This document shows positions 37,306-46,037 of a stretch of 64,000 nucleotides of DNA, piece after piece. A program made the translations under genes and the position numbers. Source of the DNA: Candidatus Methanophagales archaeon ANME-1-THS (GTDB lineage Archaea; Halobacteriota; Syntropharchaeia; Alkanophagales; Methanospirareceae); contig RXIE01000127.1 of the NCBI GenBank assembly GCA_004212135.1, positions 1 to 64,000 of the forward strand, written 5' to 3'. Position 1 is the stretch's first letter; each line of letters begins with the position of its first letter. A model generated the notes under the pieces. That model ran no database searches, had not been told where the DNA came from, and saw only the letters and a list, made by a program, of their open reading frames with translations.

Positions 37306-38363
37306 CACAACGGATAATCGAGAGATTAAAAGGCCTGAAGCTCGATTTACGGCTGATGCATGTCTGCGGCACCCATCAGGATACCCTGGTCAAGTTCGGG
37401 TTGGGACCGTTGCTACAGGCGGCCGGGATTGAGGTCCGCGCAGGCCCTGGATGCCCGGTTTGCGTGACGACGGCACGAGAGATCGAGGAAGCGATGCTTT
37501 TAGCACGCATGGGGAAAGTGGTTGCGACCTTTGGTGACATGTTCAGAGTTCCGGGTGAGAACCAATCGTTAGCGGACGTGAAGGCCGAGGGTTTTGATGT
37601 TCGGATGGTCTACAGCATCACTGACTGTGTTGCTCTTGCGGAAAAAACAGCCAGGGATGTGGTCTTCTTTTCTATCGGGTTTGAAACTACCGCCCCTACG
37701 CCGGCATCAGTCATCTTGCATACCCCACCGGAGAATTTCTCGATCCTCTCGGCGCATCGGCTCATACCGCCCGCGATGGAAGCATTGATCCAAATGGGGG
37801 AGCTGCGCATCGACGGGTTCATCAATCCCGGGCATGTATCCGCGATCATAGGCGCAAATGCGTATGAATTTATATCCACGCGCTATCAGATCCCGCAGGT
37901 TATTGCGGGCTTTGAACCGCTCGATCTGCTCGTTGCGGTCTATATGCTCGCGATACAGGCATGCAAGGGTGAAGCGAAGGTGGAGAATGAATATGCACGC
38001 GTGGTGAAACCCGAGGGAAATGAGAAGGCGAAGCGGATCATGGAATCGGTCTTCGAGCCCTTCGATCTCGGCTGGCGAGGTTTTCCTGTCATAACTGGCA
38101 GTGGACTGAGATTGAAAGAGGAGTTCGCGGCATATGATGCGAGGAAACGATACGAAGATGAATTGAGCGAGCTGAGCACCGAGTATCAAGAGCCAGAAGG
38201 GTGCAAGTGTGGCGAGATCCTGCGAGGGCTGGTGTATCCCGAGGACTGTCCGCTCTTTGGTACCGTTTGCACGCCCCAGCATCCTGTTGGACCCTGTATG
38301 GTCTCCATGGAAGGCTGCTGCAATATACTCTTCAAATATGGAAAATCCAGAATTGGGATTTGA
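37278..38363 (+). CDS. hypD: Hydrogenase maturation protein HypD
   Basis: HypD is the Fe-S scaffold on which the Fe(CN)2CO group is assembled. The 361-residue protein has the conserved HVCGTHQDT, GPGCPVCVT and GFETTAP motifs and a C-terminal cysteine cluster (GCKCGEILRG, CPLFGTVCTP, GPCMVSMEGCC). The start at 37278 (MFRYRDEGLAQ) lies inside hypC; starting further upstream would add residues not expected in the family. Confidence 0.96.
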   Translation: MFRYRDEGLAQRIIERLKGLKLDLRLMHVCGTHQDTLVKFGLGPLLQAAGIEVRAGPGCPVCVTTAREIEEAMLLARMGKVVATFGDMFRVPGENQSLADVKAEGFDVRMVYSITDCVALAEKTARDVVFFSIGFETTAPTPASVILHTPPENFSILSAHRLIPPAMEALIQMGELRIDGFINPGHVSAIIGANAYEFISTRYQIPQVIAGFEPLDLLVAVYMLAIQACKGEAKVENEYARVVKPEGNEKAKRIMESVFEPFDLGWRGFPVITGSGLRLKEEFAAYDARKRYEDELSELSTEYQEPEGCKCGEILRGLVYPEDCPLFGTVCTPQHPVGPCMVSMEGCCNILFKYGKSRIGI

Positions 38364-38383
38364 TGAACTGAGCAGGTACGTAA

Positions 38384-38875
38384 ATGTCTAAAATTCTCGT
38401 CGCGGGTATTGGAAATAAGTATTATGGGGACGACAGCTTCGGTCCACGGGTTATCGAGGCGTTGATCGCGAGGAACCTACCTGAGGACGTGGAAGCAAGG
38501 GATGTTGGTCTCTGTGGTTCCACACTGGCACCTGACCTTGGTGACTATGAGCTTGTGATCTTTGTTGATGCGGTTATGAAAGGCGGGAAGCCTGGAACTA
38601 TCTATCGAACGGAAATAAAAGCAGATCAGGTGAAGGAACTGAGACCTGAAGACGTGGTGCAGTCCTTCACCTTCAGTATCCATGAGACCGGGCTCGAACA
38701 ACTTCTCTCCTTCGCTAAGAAGATTGGGACTCTTCCTCCTACTACCATTGTCTTCGGCTGCGAGATCCACGAGATCACACTGGGTGAGACACTGAGCCGA
38801 GCGGTTGAGGCTGCGGTGCGTAGTACCGTCGAACTAATTTTTACTGAGCTCCAGCGGTACCGCGAACGGAAGTAG
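38384..38875 (+). CDS. Hydrogenase maturation protease
   Basis: A HyaD/HybD/HycI-type endopeptidase that removes the large-subunit C-terminal peptide after nickel insertion. The 163-residue protein has the N-terminal GIGNKYYGDDSFG motif and metal-binding acidic residues (D17 and the Asp in VIFVDAV), with His in SIHETGL. It ends 42 bases inside the 3' end of the convergent large-subunit gene, its likely substrate. Confidence 0.9.
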   Translation: MSKILVAGIGNKYYGDDSFGPRVIEALIARNLPEDVEARDVGLCGSTLAPDLGDYELVIFVDAVMKGGKPGTIYRTEIKADQVKELRPEDVVQSFTFSIHETGLEQLLSFAKKIGTLPPTTIVFGCEIHEITLGETLSRAVEAAVRSTVELIFTELQRYRERK

Positions 38876-40657
38876 CTCGTGCTTCACGACCCGAGAGCCC
38901 ATATGCACGTGGATTGCACACCCCAAACACGGATCGAAGCTCCTTATGGTTCTCACGATGTCAATGCCCTTCCACGCCGCAGGGTCGCCCGCTTCGGTGA
39001 TGGGCGAGTGGATGAGTGCTTCTTCGTACGGTCCCGGGTGTTCCTCAGGATCCCTACCCGAGGCGTTCCACGTTGAGGGTGCGTGGTACTGATAATTATG
39101 GATGACTCCGTTCTTCATGACGCACCAGTGCAGGCACGAGCCCCGCATAGCTTCGACCGCACCAAACCCGATTCCTTCTTCAGGCTTCACGTACGGAGTC
39201 CAGACCGCTGTTTTCCCCGCTTTCATGAGTTCCAGAGCCTTCATTACCAGTTTCGAGACGCAATAAGCGGTGTAGGCATGATAATATGCCCTCGCTCTCA
39301 CTCGTTCGACCGTATTTGGCTTCTTTGGAATCTTCCATTCGAAGTCCATCTTCTCCGCGTACTTGAAACCGGGTATAACAGCCGCAGGAAGCCCAAATTT
39401 GAGGCTCGATCCGGTAGACTCAGGCACCAGTCCTGCTTTCGCCGTCACCCACATTCGTGCAAGCGGCCCCAATTCAACCACATGGTTCGCGCCGTCGCCC
39501 TTCCAGTGCCACCATCTCGGTGAGGTAACCCACGTGTATTTAGAATTCCACTTTCCAGCCTCTCCAGGTTCCGGGATCGTGCGCTTGTTCCACGGATGCT
39601 CTAACGCGATTTTATTACCTGCGGGATCAGTCGCGATTTCTTGCTCCCAATTACTCGAATACCACCCTCTCCCAACGAACTCTCGAACGCCCGCATTTAT
39701 CTCAACGAGATCAGTCGTGACGAGATTACCATTCAAAATAACCCCGGGGGAGACCATTCGCTTTCGGCCCCAATCGGTCATCTCACTATACACCGCAGAA
39801 TATGCCTCAGGATCGTTATAGCCACCAACAGCGAAGAGGTTTAGCGGTCTCGCACCGACATCCTCATATCCCTGTGCGAGCACGAAATCGAGCAGATCGT
39901 CTGTTGCGCTGACCAGTTCCTTGGTAAAGGCAATGTGCCGCATGAGAAGCGTGAGATACGATGCGATATCAGACATCGATAGGTTGATCTTTGCAATGCC
40001 ACCAGGAATAAAGGAGTGAACGTGGGGATGCTTTGCACCGAAGATCGCAGCCATATCATGTCCTGCTTTCTGAACCAGAAGTGACCGGAGATAGAGCTCG
40101 CCCGCCAATGGGTTGAGTGCGGTCATGATATCAGCTATCGTTGCAAAGCCATGGACAGCACTCCTCTCTGCTTTCGTCTTCTGCGCCTCCGTCCACCAGG
40201 CAGGGTTGAACTTCTTCACGGCAATCTCGCTGTAGTCCGGTCCTTCAAGGTTGAGCACACCGACCTCAGCATCATACAACTGCTCTGCACCGTGGATGAA
40301 ATCTCTCAGCACAACACCCATGGGGGGCGGTGATACTCCATATACCTGGTCGCACGCGGTTATGGATGAAAAGCCATGCGGCACGGGACAAACACCGCAG
40401 GCTCGCTGCGTAATCATCGCCGCTTCGGATGGCTCTCTTCCCAGAAGGATAATCTCAAAACCACGGAACATTGGACTATACGCGTACGCATCGCTGATCC
40501 TCCTTGCACCGATATCGAGCTTCGCATGAACACCCAAATGCCCCTCAATCCTCGTTACGGGCTCTATAGATATCTCTCTCTCGCCTCCTTTCGCTTCGGG
40601 CGCAGGTGCTGCCTCCGCCTCTTTTTTGCCGAGTATCTTCTCCAACAGTTTCGTCAT
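38834..40657 (-). CDS. [NiFe] hydrogenase large subunit (group 1-like)
   Basis: This is the catalytic subunit, binding the NiFe(CN)2CO centre. The ligand pairs are RACGVC (C87, C90) and DPCLGC (C577, C580). A His at 583 marks the expected cleavage point, leaving a 24-residue C-terminal peptide for the neighbouring protease. The N-terminal motif SIEPVTRIEGHLG is standard. The 607-residue length and GGIAKINLS region fit group 1 enzymes of the 1f/1h kind. The start is one base after the small-subunit stop and has a GGAGG site. No cytochrome b subunit is encoded nearby. Confidence 0.93.
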   Translation of the reverse strand: MTKLLEKILGKKEAEAAPAPEAKGGEREISIEPVTRIEGHLGVHAKLDIGARRISDAYAYSPMFRGFEIILLGREPSEAAMITQRACGVCPVPHGFSSITACDQVYGVSPPPMGVVLRDFIHGAEQLYDAEVGVLNLEGPDYSEIAVKKFNPAWWTEAQKTKAERSAVHGFATIADIMTALNPLAGELYLRSLLVQKAGHDMAAIFGAKHPHVHSFIPGGIAKINLSMSDIASYLTLLMRHIAFTKELVSATDDLLDFVLAQGYEDVGARPLNLFAVGGYNDPEAYSAVYSEMTDWGRKRMVSPGVILNGNLVTTDLVEINAGVREFVGRGWYSSNWEQEIATDPAGNKIALEHPWNKRTIPEPGEAGKWNSKYTWVTSPRWWHWKGDGANHVVELGPLARMWVTAKAGLVPESTGSSLKFGLPAAVIPGFKYAEKMDFEWKIPKKPNTVERVRARAYYHAYTAYCVSKLVMKALELMKAGKTAVWTPYVKPEEGIGFGAVEAMRGSCLHWCVMKNGVIHNYQYHAPSTWNASGRDPEEHPGPYEEALIHSPITEAGDPAAWKGIDIVRTIRSFDPCLGCAIHVHMGSRVVKHELLPFAVPLELSKN

Positions 40658-40658
40658 C

Positions 40659-41774
40659 TTATATCTTCCTCCCCTTTCGTTCCCCCTCTTTCATCGGTTG
40701 CTCAAATTCCGCAAGGAGCTTAGAGACCACCGGTTGCCATTCATCTTGGTGCTCTTTGAGATAATTGTCTAAACCCTCGATAAGAGCCCCTAAACCCTCG
40801 AGTAAATCAGGTACCAACGGCGGTATCAAGTTTATTATAGGCTTAACTCGTGTGTATCCCATCAAAGCATGAGCCAATGTGCCCTTGATATTCTCAATAA
40901 TAAATGGCTCAACGGGTGGCTTAGCGAAGAATGGAGAGGTTGGCGGGTCTGGGAAGTCCGGATGGGTGCAGCCGAAACAGGGGACACCTGTTGCGGTACA
41001 GCCACCGTATCCATCAGCCCACGATCTATTATTGCAGTTTGAAACAATACCCTTGCAGCCTACCGCACCGAGACAGCCAGTTTCACCGAAACTATGGGCG
41101 TCGACACCCGCAGCGTAGAACCCACAGATCGGGCAGAGTTCATGCATCGTGTAACCGAAGAGTTCAACAGGTCGATGCCATTCATCCAGCTCTGGAAGAG
41201 GCGCTAATCCCCGTGCTGCAAGAACCGCTTGACCCAGCACCTGAACGATGTTATCAGGTCTGGGCGGGCAGCCAGGGATGCAGATAACCGGAAGCCCTAA
41301 GGCTCCTTTCCAGTCTTTTCCTAAGTACTCCAAAAGTCCCTTTGCACCGGTCGGATTAGGCGTACCCGCGGGGATACCACCGTACGCGGCACAGGTACCG
41401 ATCGCCACAGCAGCCGCACACCGCTTTGCGAGACTGTCAATCACATGGGTCAGTGTAAGCAGTTTCCCGTCATGCTCGCCAATCGCACAGAAAACCCCTG
41501 GTGATGCCTTCGTCTCGTCAGGAATAGATCCTTCAAGAATCAAAACAAAAGGATCATACTTCCCTTCCATAGCATCAACGAGAACCCGCGATGCATCCTC
41601 GCCCCATTCGAACATCAAGGTTGGATGGAATACGAGTTTTAGTCCACCAAGCCCTGGAACAGCTCCGGTAACCACATCTATAAGCGTTGGGTTGCTTGCC
41701 TGCTTGATCGAGATGGTATCGCCAGCACAGTCCTGCCCTTCAAGCCATATCAAGTTTATTTTCTCAAGGCTCAT
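40659..41774 (-). CDS. [NiFe] hydrogenase small subunit with Asp in the proximal-cluster motif
   Basis: The electron-transfer subunit has three Fe-S cluster regions in 371 residues. The first motif reads WLEGQDCAGDT: C16 is kept, but the second Cys of the usual CxGC is D19. This 3Cys-1Asp pattern is known from actinobacterial-type group 1h enzymes (Huc, R. eutropha AH). Further similarity to that group is seen in the PFVLILEGSIPDE and VICIPGCPPRPDN segments. There is no Tat signal and no C-terminal membrane helix, so the enzyme is probably cytoplasmic and soluble. A GGAGG site precedes the start. Confidence 0.9.
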   Translation of the reverse strand: MSLEKINLIWLEGQDCAGDTISIKQASNPTLIDVVTGAVPGLGGLKLVFHPTLMFEWGEDASRVLVDAMEGKYDPFVLILEGSIPDETKASPGVFCAIGEHDGKLLTLTHVIDSLAKRCAAAVAIGTCAAYGGIPAGTPNPTGAKGLLEYLGKDWKGALGLPVICIPGCPPRPDNIVQVLGQAVLAARGLAPLPELDEWHRPVELFGYTMHELCPICGFYAAGVDAHSFGETGCLGAVGCKGIVSNCNNRSWADGYGGCTATGVPCFGCTHPDFPDPPTSPFFAKPPVEPFIIENIKGTLAHALMGYTRVKPIINLIPPLVPDLLEGLGALIEGLDNYLKEHQDEWQPVVSKLLAEFEQPMKEGERKGRKI

Positions 41775-42086
41775 CCTATTTTAACCTCCTACCAGATATA
41801 CCGGGTAGATATATCTACATCTATGTGACCTGAGAGTCACGTAATCATCTTGGCATGAAGTCTCATAAAAACTTTTCTATTTTGTTAAAGACAGAAAGAG
41901 TGATGGTATCAACAACTTTCATGCAATACATATACAATTAAATATGCATATTGCCCGGTACCTCGAACATAAGAAATCTTACCGGCATGTCTCCATTCAT
42001 TATTTAGATGCGTTCTACTTAAAGTGCTGGCGCCAATATGATACTGGTATATTAGCAGAGGGGGTAGACAGAGGGGTGGAACCACC
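41775..42086. promoter_or_regulatory. Divergent hydrogenase / hypA promoter region with two dyads
   Basis: This 312-base gap holds no gene. On the hydrogenase side there is a perfect 14-bp palindrome GTAGATATATCTAC at 41805-41818 and an interrupted dyad GTGAC-N6-GTCAC at 41825-41840. Upstream of these is an AT-rich, TATA-like stretch (AAAGTTTTTATG on the minus strand, about 41868-41880). The dyads lie in the likely leader or operator region. On the hypA side only AT-rich sequence is seen. Confidence 0.45.
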
Positions 42087-42500
42087 GTGCACGAATGGGC
42101 ATTGGCGGAAGCGGTGATCGCATCCGCACTTGAGGAATCGAGAAAGGGAGGGCTGGGGGAGGTTACTGAAATAACACTCAGGATAGGTGAATTACAGCAC
42201 CTGGAGCTCGAAATCTTCAAATTTGCACTGGACGAACTTGCCAAAAGCTACGCTGGGAGCCCGTCGCTGCAGAGCTTGAAGATCAAAATAGAACCGGAAC
42301 AAGCGATCTTTAAATGCCGGGTGTGTGGCGCGGAATGGGATTTTGGCGATCCAGGGCTAGACCAGAAGGAGTACGAGGCAGTTCATTTCGCGCCTGAGGT
42401 CGCCCATGCGTATATCAGATGTCCTTCCTGTAAGAGCCCGGACTTTGAGGTGATCCAGGGGCGCGGCGTTTTGATCCATTCGATAAAAGGGAAACAGTAA
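42087..42500 (+). CDS. hypA: Nickel metallochaperone HypA
   Basis: HypA delivers nickel to the hydrogenase large subunit. The 137-residue protein begins MHEWALAEAV with His2 as the nickel ligand. The zinc site is CRVCGAEW and CPSCKSPDF, with an archaeal-type insertion between the pairs. It starts with GTG and is followed 6 bases later by the MinD-type hypB. Confidence 0.93.
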   Translation: MHEWALAEAVIASALEESRKGGLGEVTEITLRIGELQHLELEIFKFALDELAKSYAGSPSLQSLKIKIEPEQAIFKCRVCGAEWDFGDPGLDQKEYEAVHFAPEVAHAYIRCPSCKSPDFEVIQGRGVLIHSIKGKQ

Positions 42501-42506
42501 CTCAAG

Positions 42507-43259
42507 ATGATGCTCGATCCGCGTTTAAGCATTATTGATACGCGATTGGCGGGAATAAAGCGACTGATCGCGGTATCTGGCGGTAAAGGTGGTATTGGCA
42601 AGAGTGTAATCGCCTCGATGCTCGCAGTAACCCTGTCGCGATTGGGTTACCGGGTCGGGCTGCTCGATCTAGATCTCTCTGCACCCTCGACGCACGTGAT
42701 ACTGGGCGTAGCAGATGGGTATCCGAAGGAGGAGAAGGGAATTGTTCCACCTGAGGTTCATGGCATCGCCTATATGAGCATCGTGTACTTCACCGGCGAC
42801 GAGCCCACTCCCCTCCGCGGTACTGATATCTCAAATGCGCTGCTCGAATTGCTCGCAATTACCCAATGGGGTTCGCTTGACTTCCTGATTGTCGATATGC
42901 CACCGGGGATTGGAGATATAGCAATGGATGTGATCCGGTGGTTGAAGAAGGCTGAATTTCTCGTCGTGACCACCGCTTCACGAGTAGCCCTGGAAACGGT
43001 GAAGAAGGTACTAAAAATGCTCAGAGAGTTGCATAGGCCTATTATCGGCGTTATCGAGAATATGAAGCTGCGCGAGTCCCCAGTGGTGAACGAGGCGCTC
43101 AACGAATTCGAGGTGCCTCTGCTCGGCGCGATAACCTTTGATAAGACCCTTGAGGATTCAATCGGGGATGTGGACCGGTTATTAAGAAGCGAGGTTGCCG
43201 CACGGCTACACGAGATTGTGCTGAACACCTCGGGGTTCAAGCTGGAGCACGGCAGGTAA
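42507..43259 (+). CDS. hypB: Archaeal-type HypB (Mrp/MinD-family ATPase)
   Basis: In archaea such as Thermococcus the HypA partner is an ATPase of the Mrp/MinD family rather than the bacterial GTPase HypB. This 250-residue protein has the matching lead (LDPRLSIIDTRLAGIKRLI), deviant Walker A GGKGGIGKS, a LLDLDLSAPSTHVILG stretch, PTPLRG, and IVDMPPGIGD. No Mrp-type CxxC is present at the C-terminus. Directly after hypA and likely cotranscribed. Confidence 0.88.
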   Translation: MMLDPRLSIIDTRLAGIKRLIAVSGGKGGIGKSVIASMLAVTLSRLGYRVGLLDLDLSAPSTHVILGVADGYPKEEKGIVPPEVHGIAYMSIVYFTGDEPTPLRGTDISNALLELLAITQWGSLDFLIVDMPPGIGDIAMDVIRWLKKAEFLVVTTASRVALETVKKVLKMLRELHRPIIGVIENMKLRESPVVNEALNEFEVPLLGAITFDKTLEDSIGDVDRLLRSEVAARLHEIVLNTSGFKLEHGR

Positions 43260-43267
43260 TGAATGGT

Positions 43268-43732
43268 TCAGTTCATCCTCCGATTTATAGCCAGTTCCAG
43301 AGCTTTTATTCTCTCACTCTCGCCTTTCAAATCCTTTATCAACATCTCAAATTTTCTAAGGTCTAGGTTAATCACTTTATGTAACTCTTCGCTATCATCT
43401 GGTAAGTTATACCGGCTTATATCCAAATCTGCCTCCTTTGTAGCCTTCAATACCTACTCCTCCAATCTTGGGCACAGGATAATTAAATCGTTGTTCTTGG
43501 CATTATCGTTCAATATCTTTAGTTCACAATCAGATAGATTTTCCTTCGTCTGCAACTTTTTCAAATAAGGAGGCTGGACACTGAAAGGGTCTTCATCTAT
43601 CAATCCGGTGCAATTTTCTCGTTTTGCCAATTGTTTACAAACTTCAGGTTTTCCTCCCAGATGGATAACCTGTTTCTTTGGTAATCCTAACGTTTTTACT
43701 AACACAGAATCTGGTTTGCACTCGGTATAAAT
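43268..43732 (-). pseudogene. Toprim-like partner of the AAA ATPase, broken (no start codon, in-frame TAG)
   Basis: The frame from about 43732 reads IYTECKPDS and continues into VLVKTLGLPKKQVIHLGGK, a good N-terminus for a small protein with a GLIDEDP acidic motif. No start codon precedes it; the first usable one is GTG at 43705. A TAG at 43454-43456 interrupts the sequence between LCPRLEE and VLKATKEADLDISRYNLP. The same frame then continues to TAA at 43268. Trp would suit the interrupted position. Small acidic toprim-like proteins of this kind commonly follow OLD/AAA ATPases in defence-type cassettes. Confidence 0.65.
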
Positions 43733-44702
43733 CTTTCTTCAGTTCTAAGAATCTCTCAATGTCGAAGAAAATGTCTATTCCCATCTCCATTATCTCTTCC
43801 AGTTCCTTCTCGCTCAAGAGTTTTACTTTTGTCTGGTAGTCTTCAAAATAAGTTATGAAAATAGCTACTTCGTCTTTGTGTGCTTTTTCAAGGATTGAAA
43901 GGAGAAGATAAGGATTGTGCGTTGAAATGAAATATTGGTTCTTGTTCTGGTCCAATGCTATTCTCTCAGCTAGAAATTTTGTGTAGTAAGGAAAGGCATG
44001 AGCTTCTGGTTCTTCAAACACTAATACAGAATCTCTATTAGAATCAATTGCGGTGAGATAAAAAACGATTCTTTGAAGGGTGTCAGAAGTTAAGGAATAA
44101 GGGTAGGAAACAAGGATATCTTTATGATACTTTAAAACTTCAATTTTATTCTCCTGAGGTTTAAAAACTAATTTCAATCCAAATGGCTCGAAAATTTGAC
44201 TTGCAGTAGCTTTCAATTCCTTATGAGTCATGAGAATTGCTAACAGGTTATCTCCAGAAGGAGGTAAAAGAAATTCTAACTCTTTGCTTGGGAAATCCTT
44301 CCTTACGGTAAATCTATAGGACTTAGGAAGGTTCAGAGAACCAGAGTATGATCCTCCTCCACTACCCTCGTAGTCATAATCAAAGGAAAAAAGTTCTGAT
44401 TCCTTTTCACGACATCTACCTTTAAACCTTCCTTGCTCAAAATTAATCTTCAAAATTTTATCATCTGCTTTTATTGTTATACTTTTATCCAGATTTTCAT
44501 CGTAAAATAGATTGCTCATAACCTCAAATCTGACAAAGTCTTTAATGCGGAGTCTATGTTCTCCGGAGGACATTACTCCTAAACTCTCCAAAATATTTGA
44601 TTTTCCGGTATTTGGTTCACCTATAAAGAGATTTATCCGCTTGCAATCCATCTTCAAGTGCTTTATTGACTTAAAATTCTCAATCTCCAGAGTTTGGATC
44701 AT
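43644..44702 (-). CDS. OLD/AAA_15-type ATPase
   Basis: A 352-residue P-loop ATPase starting MIQTLEIENFKSIKHLKMDC, the standard beginning of the OLD/SMC-like group, with Walker A GEPNTGKSN. A Walker B-like VLVFEEPEAHAF and ISTHNPYLLL complete the ABC-type ATPase core. The final 25 or so residues read through the start of the partner gene out of frame, so the natural C-terminus may be lost. The cassette sits between hypB and hypE. It is AT-richer than its neighbours, consistent with insertion. A defence role is plausible but unproven. Confidence 0.75.
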   Translation of the reverse strand: MIQTLEIENFKSIKHLKMDCKRINLFIGEPNTGKSNILESLGVMSSGEHRLRIKDFVRFEVMSNLFYDENLDKSITIKADDKILKINFEQGRFKGRCREKESELFSFDYDYEGSGGGSYSGSLNLPKSYRFTVRKDFPSKELEFLLPPSGDNLLAILMTHKELKATASQIFEPFGLKLVFKPQENKIEVLKYHKDILVSYPYSLTSDTLQRIVFYLTAIDSNRDSVLVFEEPEAHAFPYYTKFLAERIALDQNKNQYFISTHNPYLLLSILEKAHKDEVAIFITYFEDYQTKVKLLSEKELEEIMEMGIDIFFDIERFLELKKDLYRVQTRFCVSKNVRITKETGYPSGRKT

Positions 44703-44872
44703 TTGATAACCTCCTTATTGTTCTTTGTTTTACTTTCTTTATAAATTCTTTACACCTCATAGCCTACATCGAAATGATGTTTGTGCCACTTATTGGTCCT
44801 TTCAGGCAAGGGATGAAACAAGGTCTCGAAGATTAACGTCTAAACCCCCCAAACACGCGATCAGCGTATGAT

Positions 44873-45955
44873 TCAACAGATCCTCGGCACGGGATCACCG
44901 ATCGGCGTCTCTACAATCCGCATGCCGCCAACCCGGGTCTTCATCACCACGCCTTTGAGCTCGTTCGTCGCGGTACCGATGATCGCGGCATCTTTGCCCT
45001 TCTCGGTTCTCCTTAAAGCATCAAGCACCTCATCGGCTTTCTCCTTTACGACGCCGATGACCACCTTGCCTTCATTACCGATCTCCAGAGGGTCTATCCC
45101 CAGCATCTCACAGGCACTTCGAACTGATTCTCGTATCGGAATTGCGTCCTCCTCAATCATGATGCCCACGTTCGACTTCTCACTGAATTCATTGAGTGTA
45201 TTCGCGAGCCCGCCCCTCGTCGGGTCTTTCATGACAACCACACCACCAACCACTAAGAGCTCATGAATAAGCTTGTTGAGCGGTGCGATATCTGATCGGA
45301 GCTCAGTATCAAACTCGAATCCTTCCCTGAAGGAGAACAGTGCGACACCATGATCCCCGAGGTAACCAGAGACGAGTATCTTATCACCAGCCCGGAGATT
45401 CGAGTCCACCAACCAGTTCGTATCTAATTCACGATACCTTCTCACTTCCTCCAGGTTTGTATCCAGAGCCGCTGTTCGCTTACCGATCGCCGAGGTATTC
45501 ACCACGATCTTCTCCAGAGCACCCTTCTCCACAACCTTTGTATCGCCCGTAACAATTGAGACCTCCGCCTCGTCACAGGTCCGCTTCATACTCGCCAGAA
45601 TGCGCTCGAAATCGCTGACCGGGAGCCCTTCTTCGATTACAAAGGCCGCGGATAAGCAGAGCGGCTCGGCACCCATGACCGCGATATCGTTCACCGTACC
45701 TGCGATCGCGAGACTCCCGATATCACCGCCGGGGAAGAATAACGGTTTTACGGTGTGCGAATCGGTCGTGAAGACGATATGGTCAACGACCGCCGAATCA
45801 TCCAGAGCGTTCAATGGCACTTCGACCTCTATCTCTCCTCTATCAGTACCCCGCACCTCGTTGAAATCGAAGTAGCGGAGCACGAGCGTGAGCAACTCAC
45901 GCATCCCTTCACCGCCTGCTCCATGCTCCAGCTTTATACCGCCTTTCATCACCAT
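44873..45955 (-). CDS. hypE: Hydrogenase maturation protein HypE
   Basis: HypE carries and dehydrates the thiocarbamate to the cyanide donor at its C-terminal Cys. The 360-residue protein ends PRIC with the essential terminal cysteine (C360). The ATP-binding PurM-like fold is seen in DDSAVV, FFPGGDIGSLAIAGTVND and KDPTRGGLA. It is separated from hypB by the ATPase cassette. Confidence 0.96.
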   Translation of the reverse strand: MVMKGGIKLEHGAGGEGMRELLTLVLRYFDFNEVRGTDRGEIEVEVPLNALDDSAVVDHIVFTTDSHTVKPLFFPGGDIGSLAIAGTVNDIAVMGAEPLCLSAAFVIEEGLPVSDFERILASMKRTCDEAEVSIVTGDTKVVEKGALEKIVVNTSAIGKRTAALDTNLEEVRRYRELDTNWLVDSNLRAGDKILVSGYLGDHGVALFSFREGFEFDTELRSDIAPLNKLIHELLVVGGVVVMKDPTRGGLANTLNEFSEKSNVGIMIEEDAIPIRESVRSACEMLGIDPLEIGNEGKVVIGVVKEKADEVLDALRRTEKGKDAAIIGTATNELKGVVMKTRVGGMRIVETPIGDPVPRIC

Positions 45956-46037
45956 GCTCGAAACCCCGTCAGTATCACAATACCTTATTATGGTGCAGCG
46001 TCTTAAGAACTGTCATACGCTCAGGGGTGGATCTACG

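Noticed and set aside
42507..43259. Mrp/ApbC Fe-S carrier protein
   Set aside because: It lacks the C-terminal CxxC of Fe-S carriers, follows hypA directly, and its N-terminus matches archaeal HypB.
43268..43450. Independent 60-residue protein starting at TTG 43450
   Set aside because: It is in the same frame as, and a natural continuation of, the toprim-like gene across the TAG, so it is treated as that gene's 3' part.
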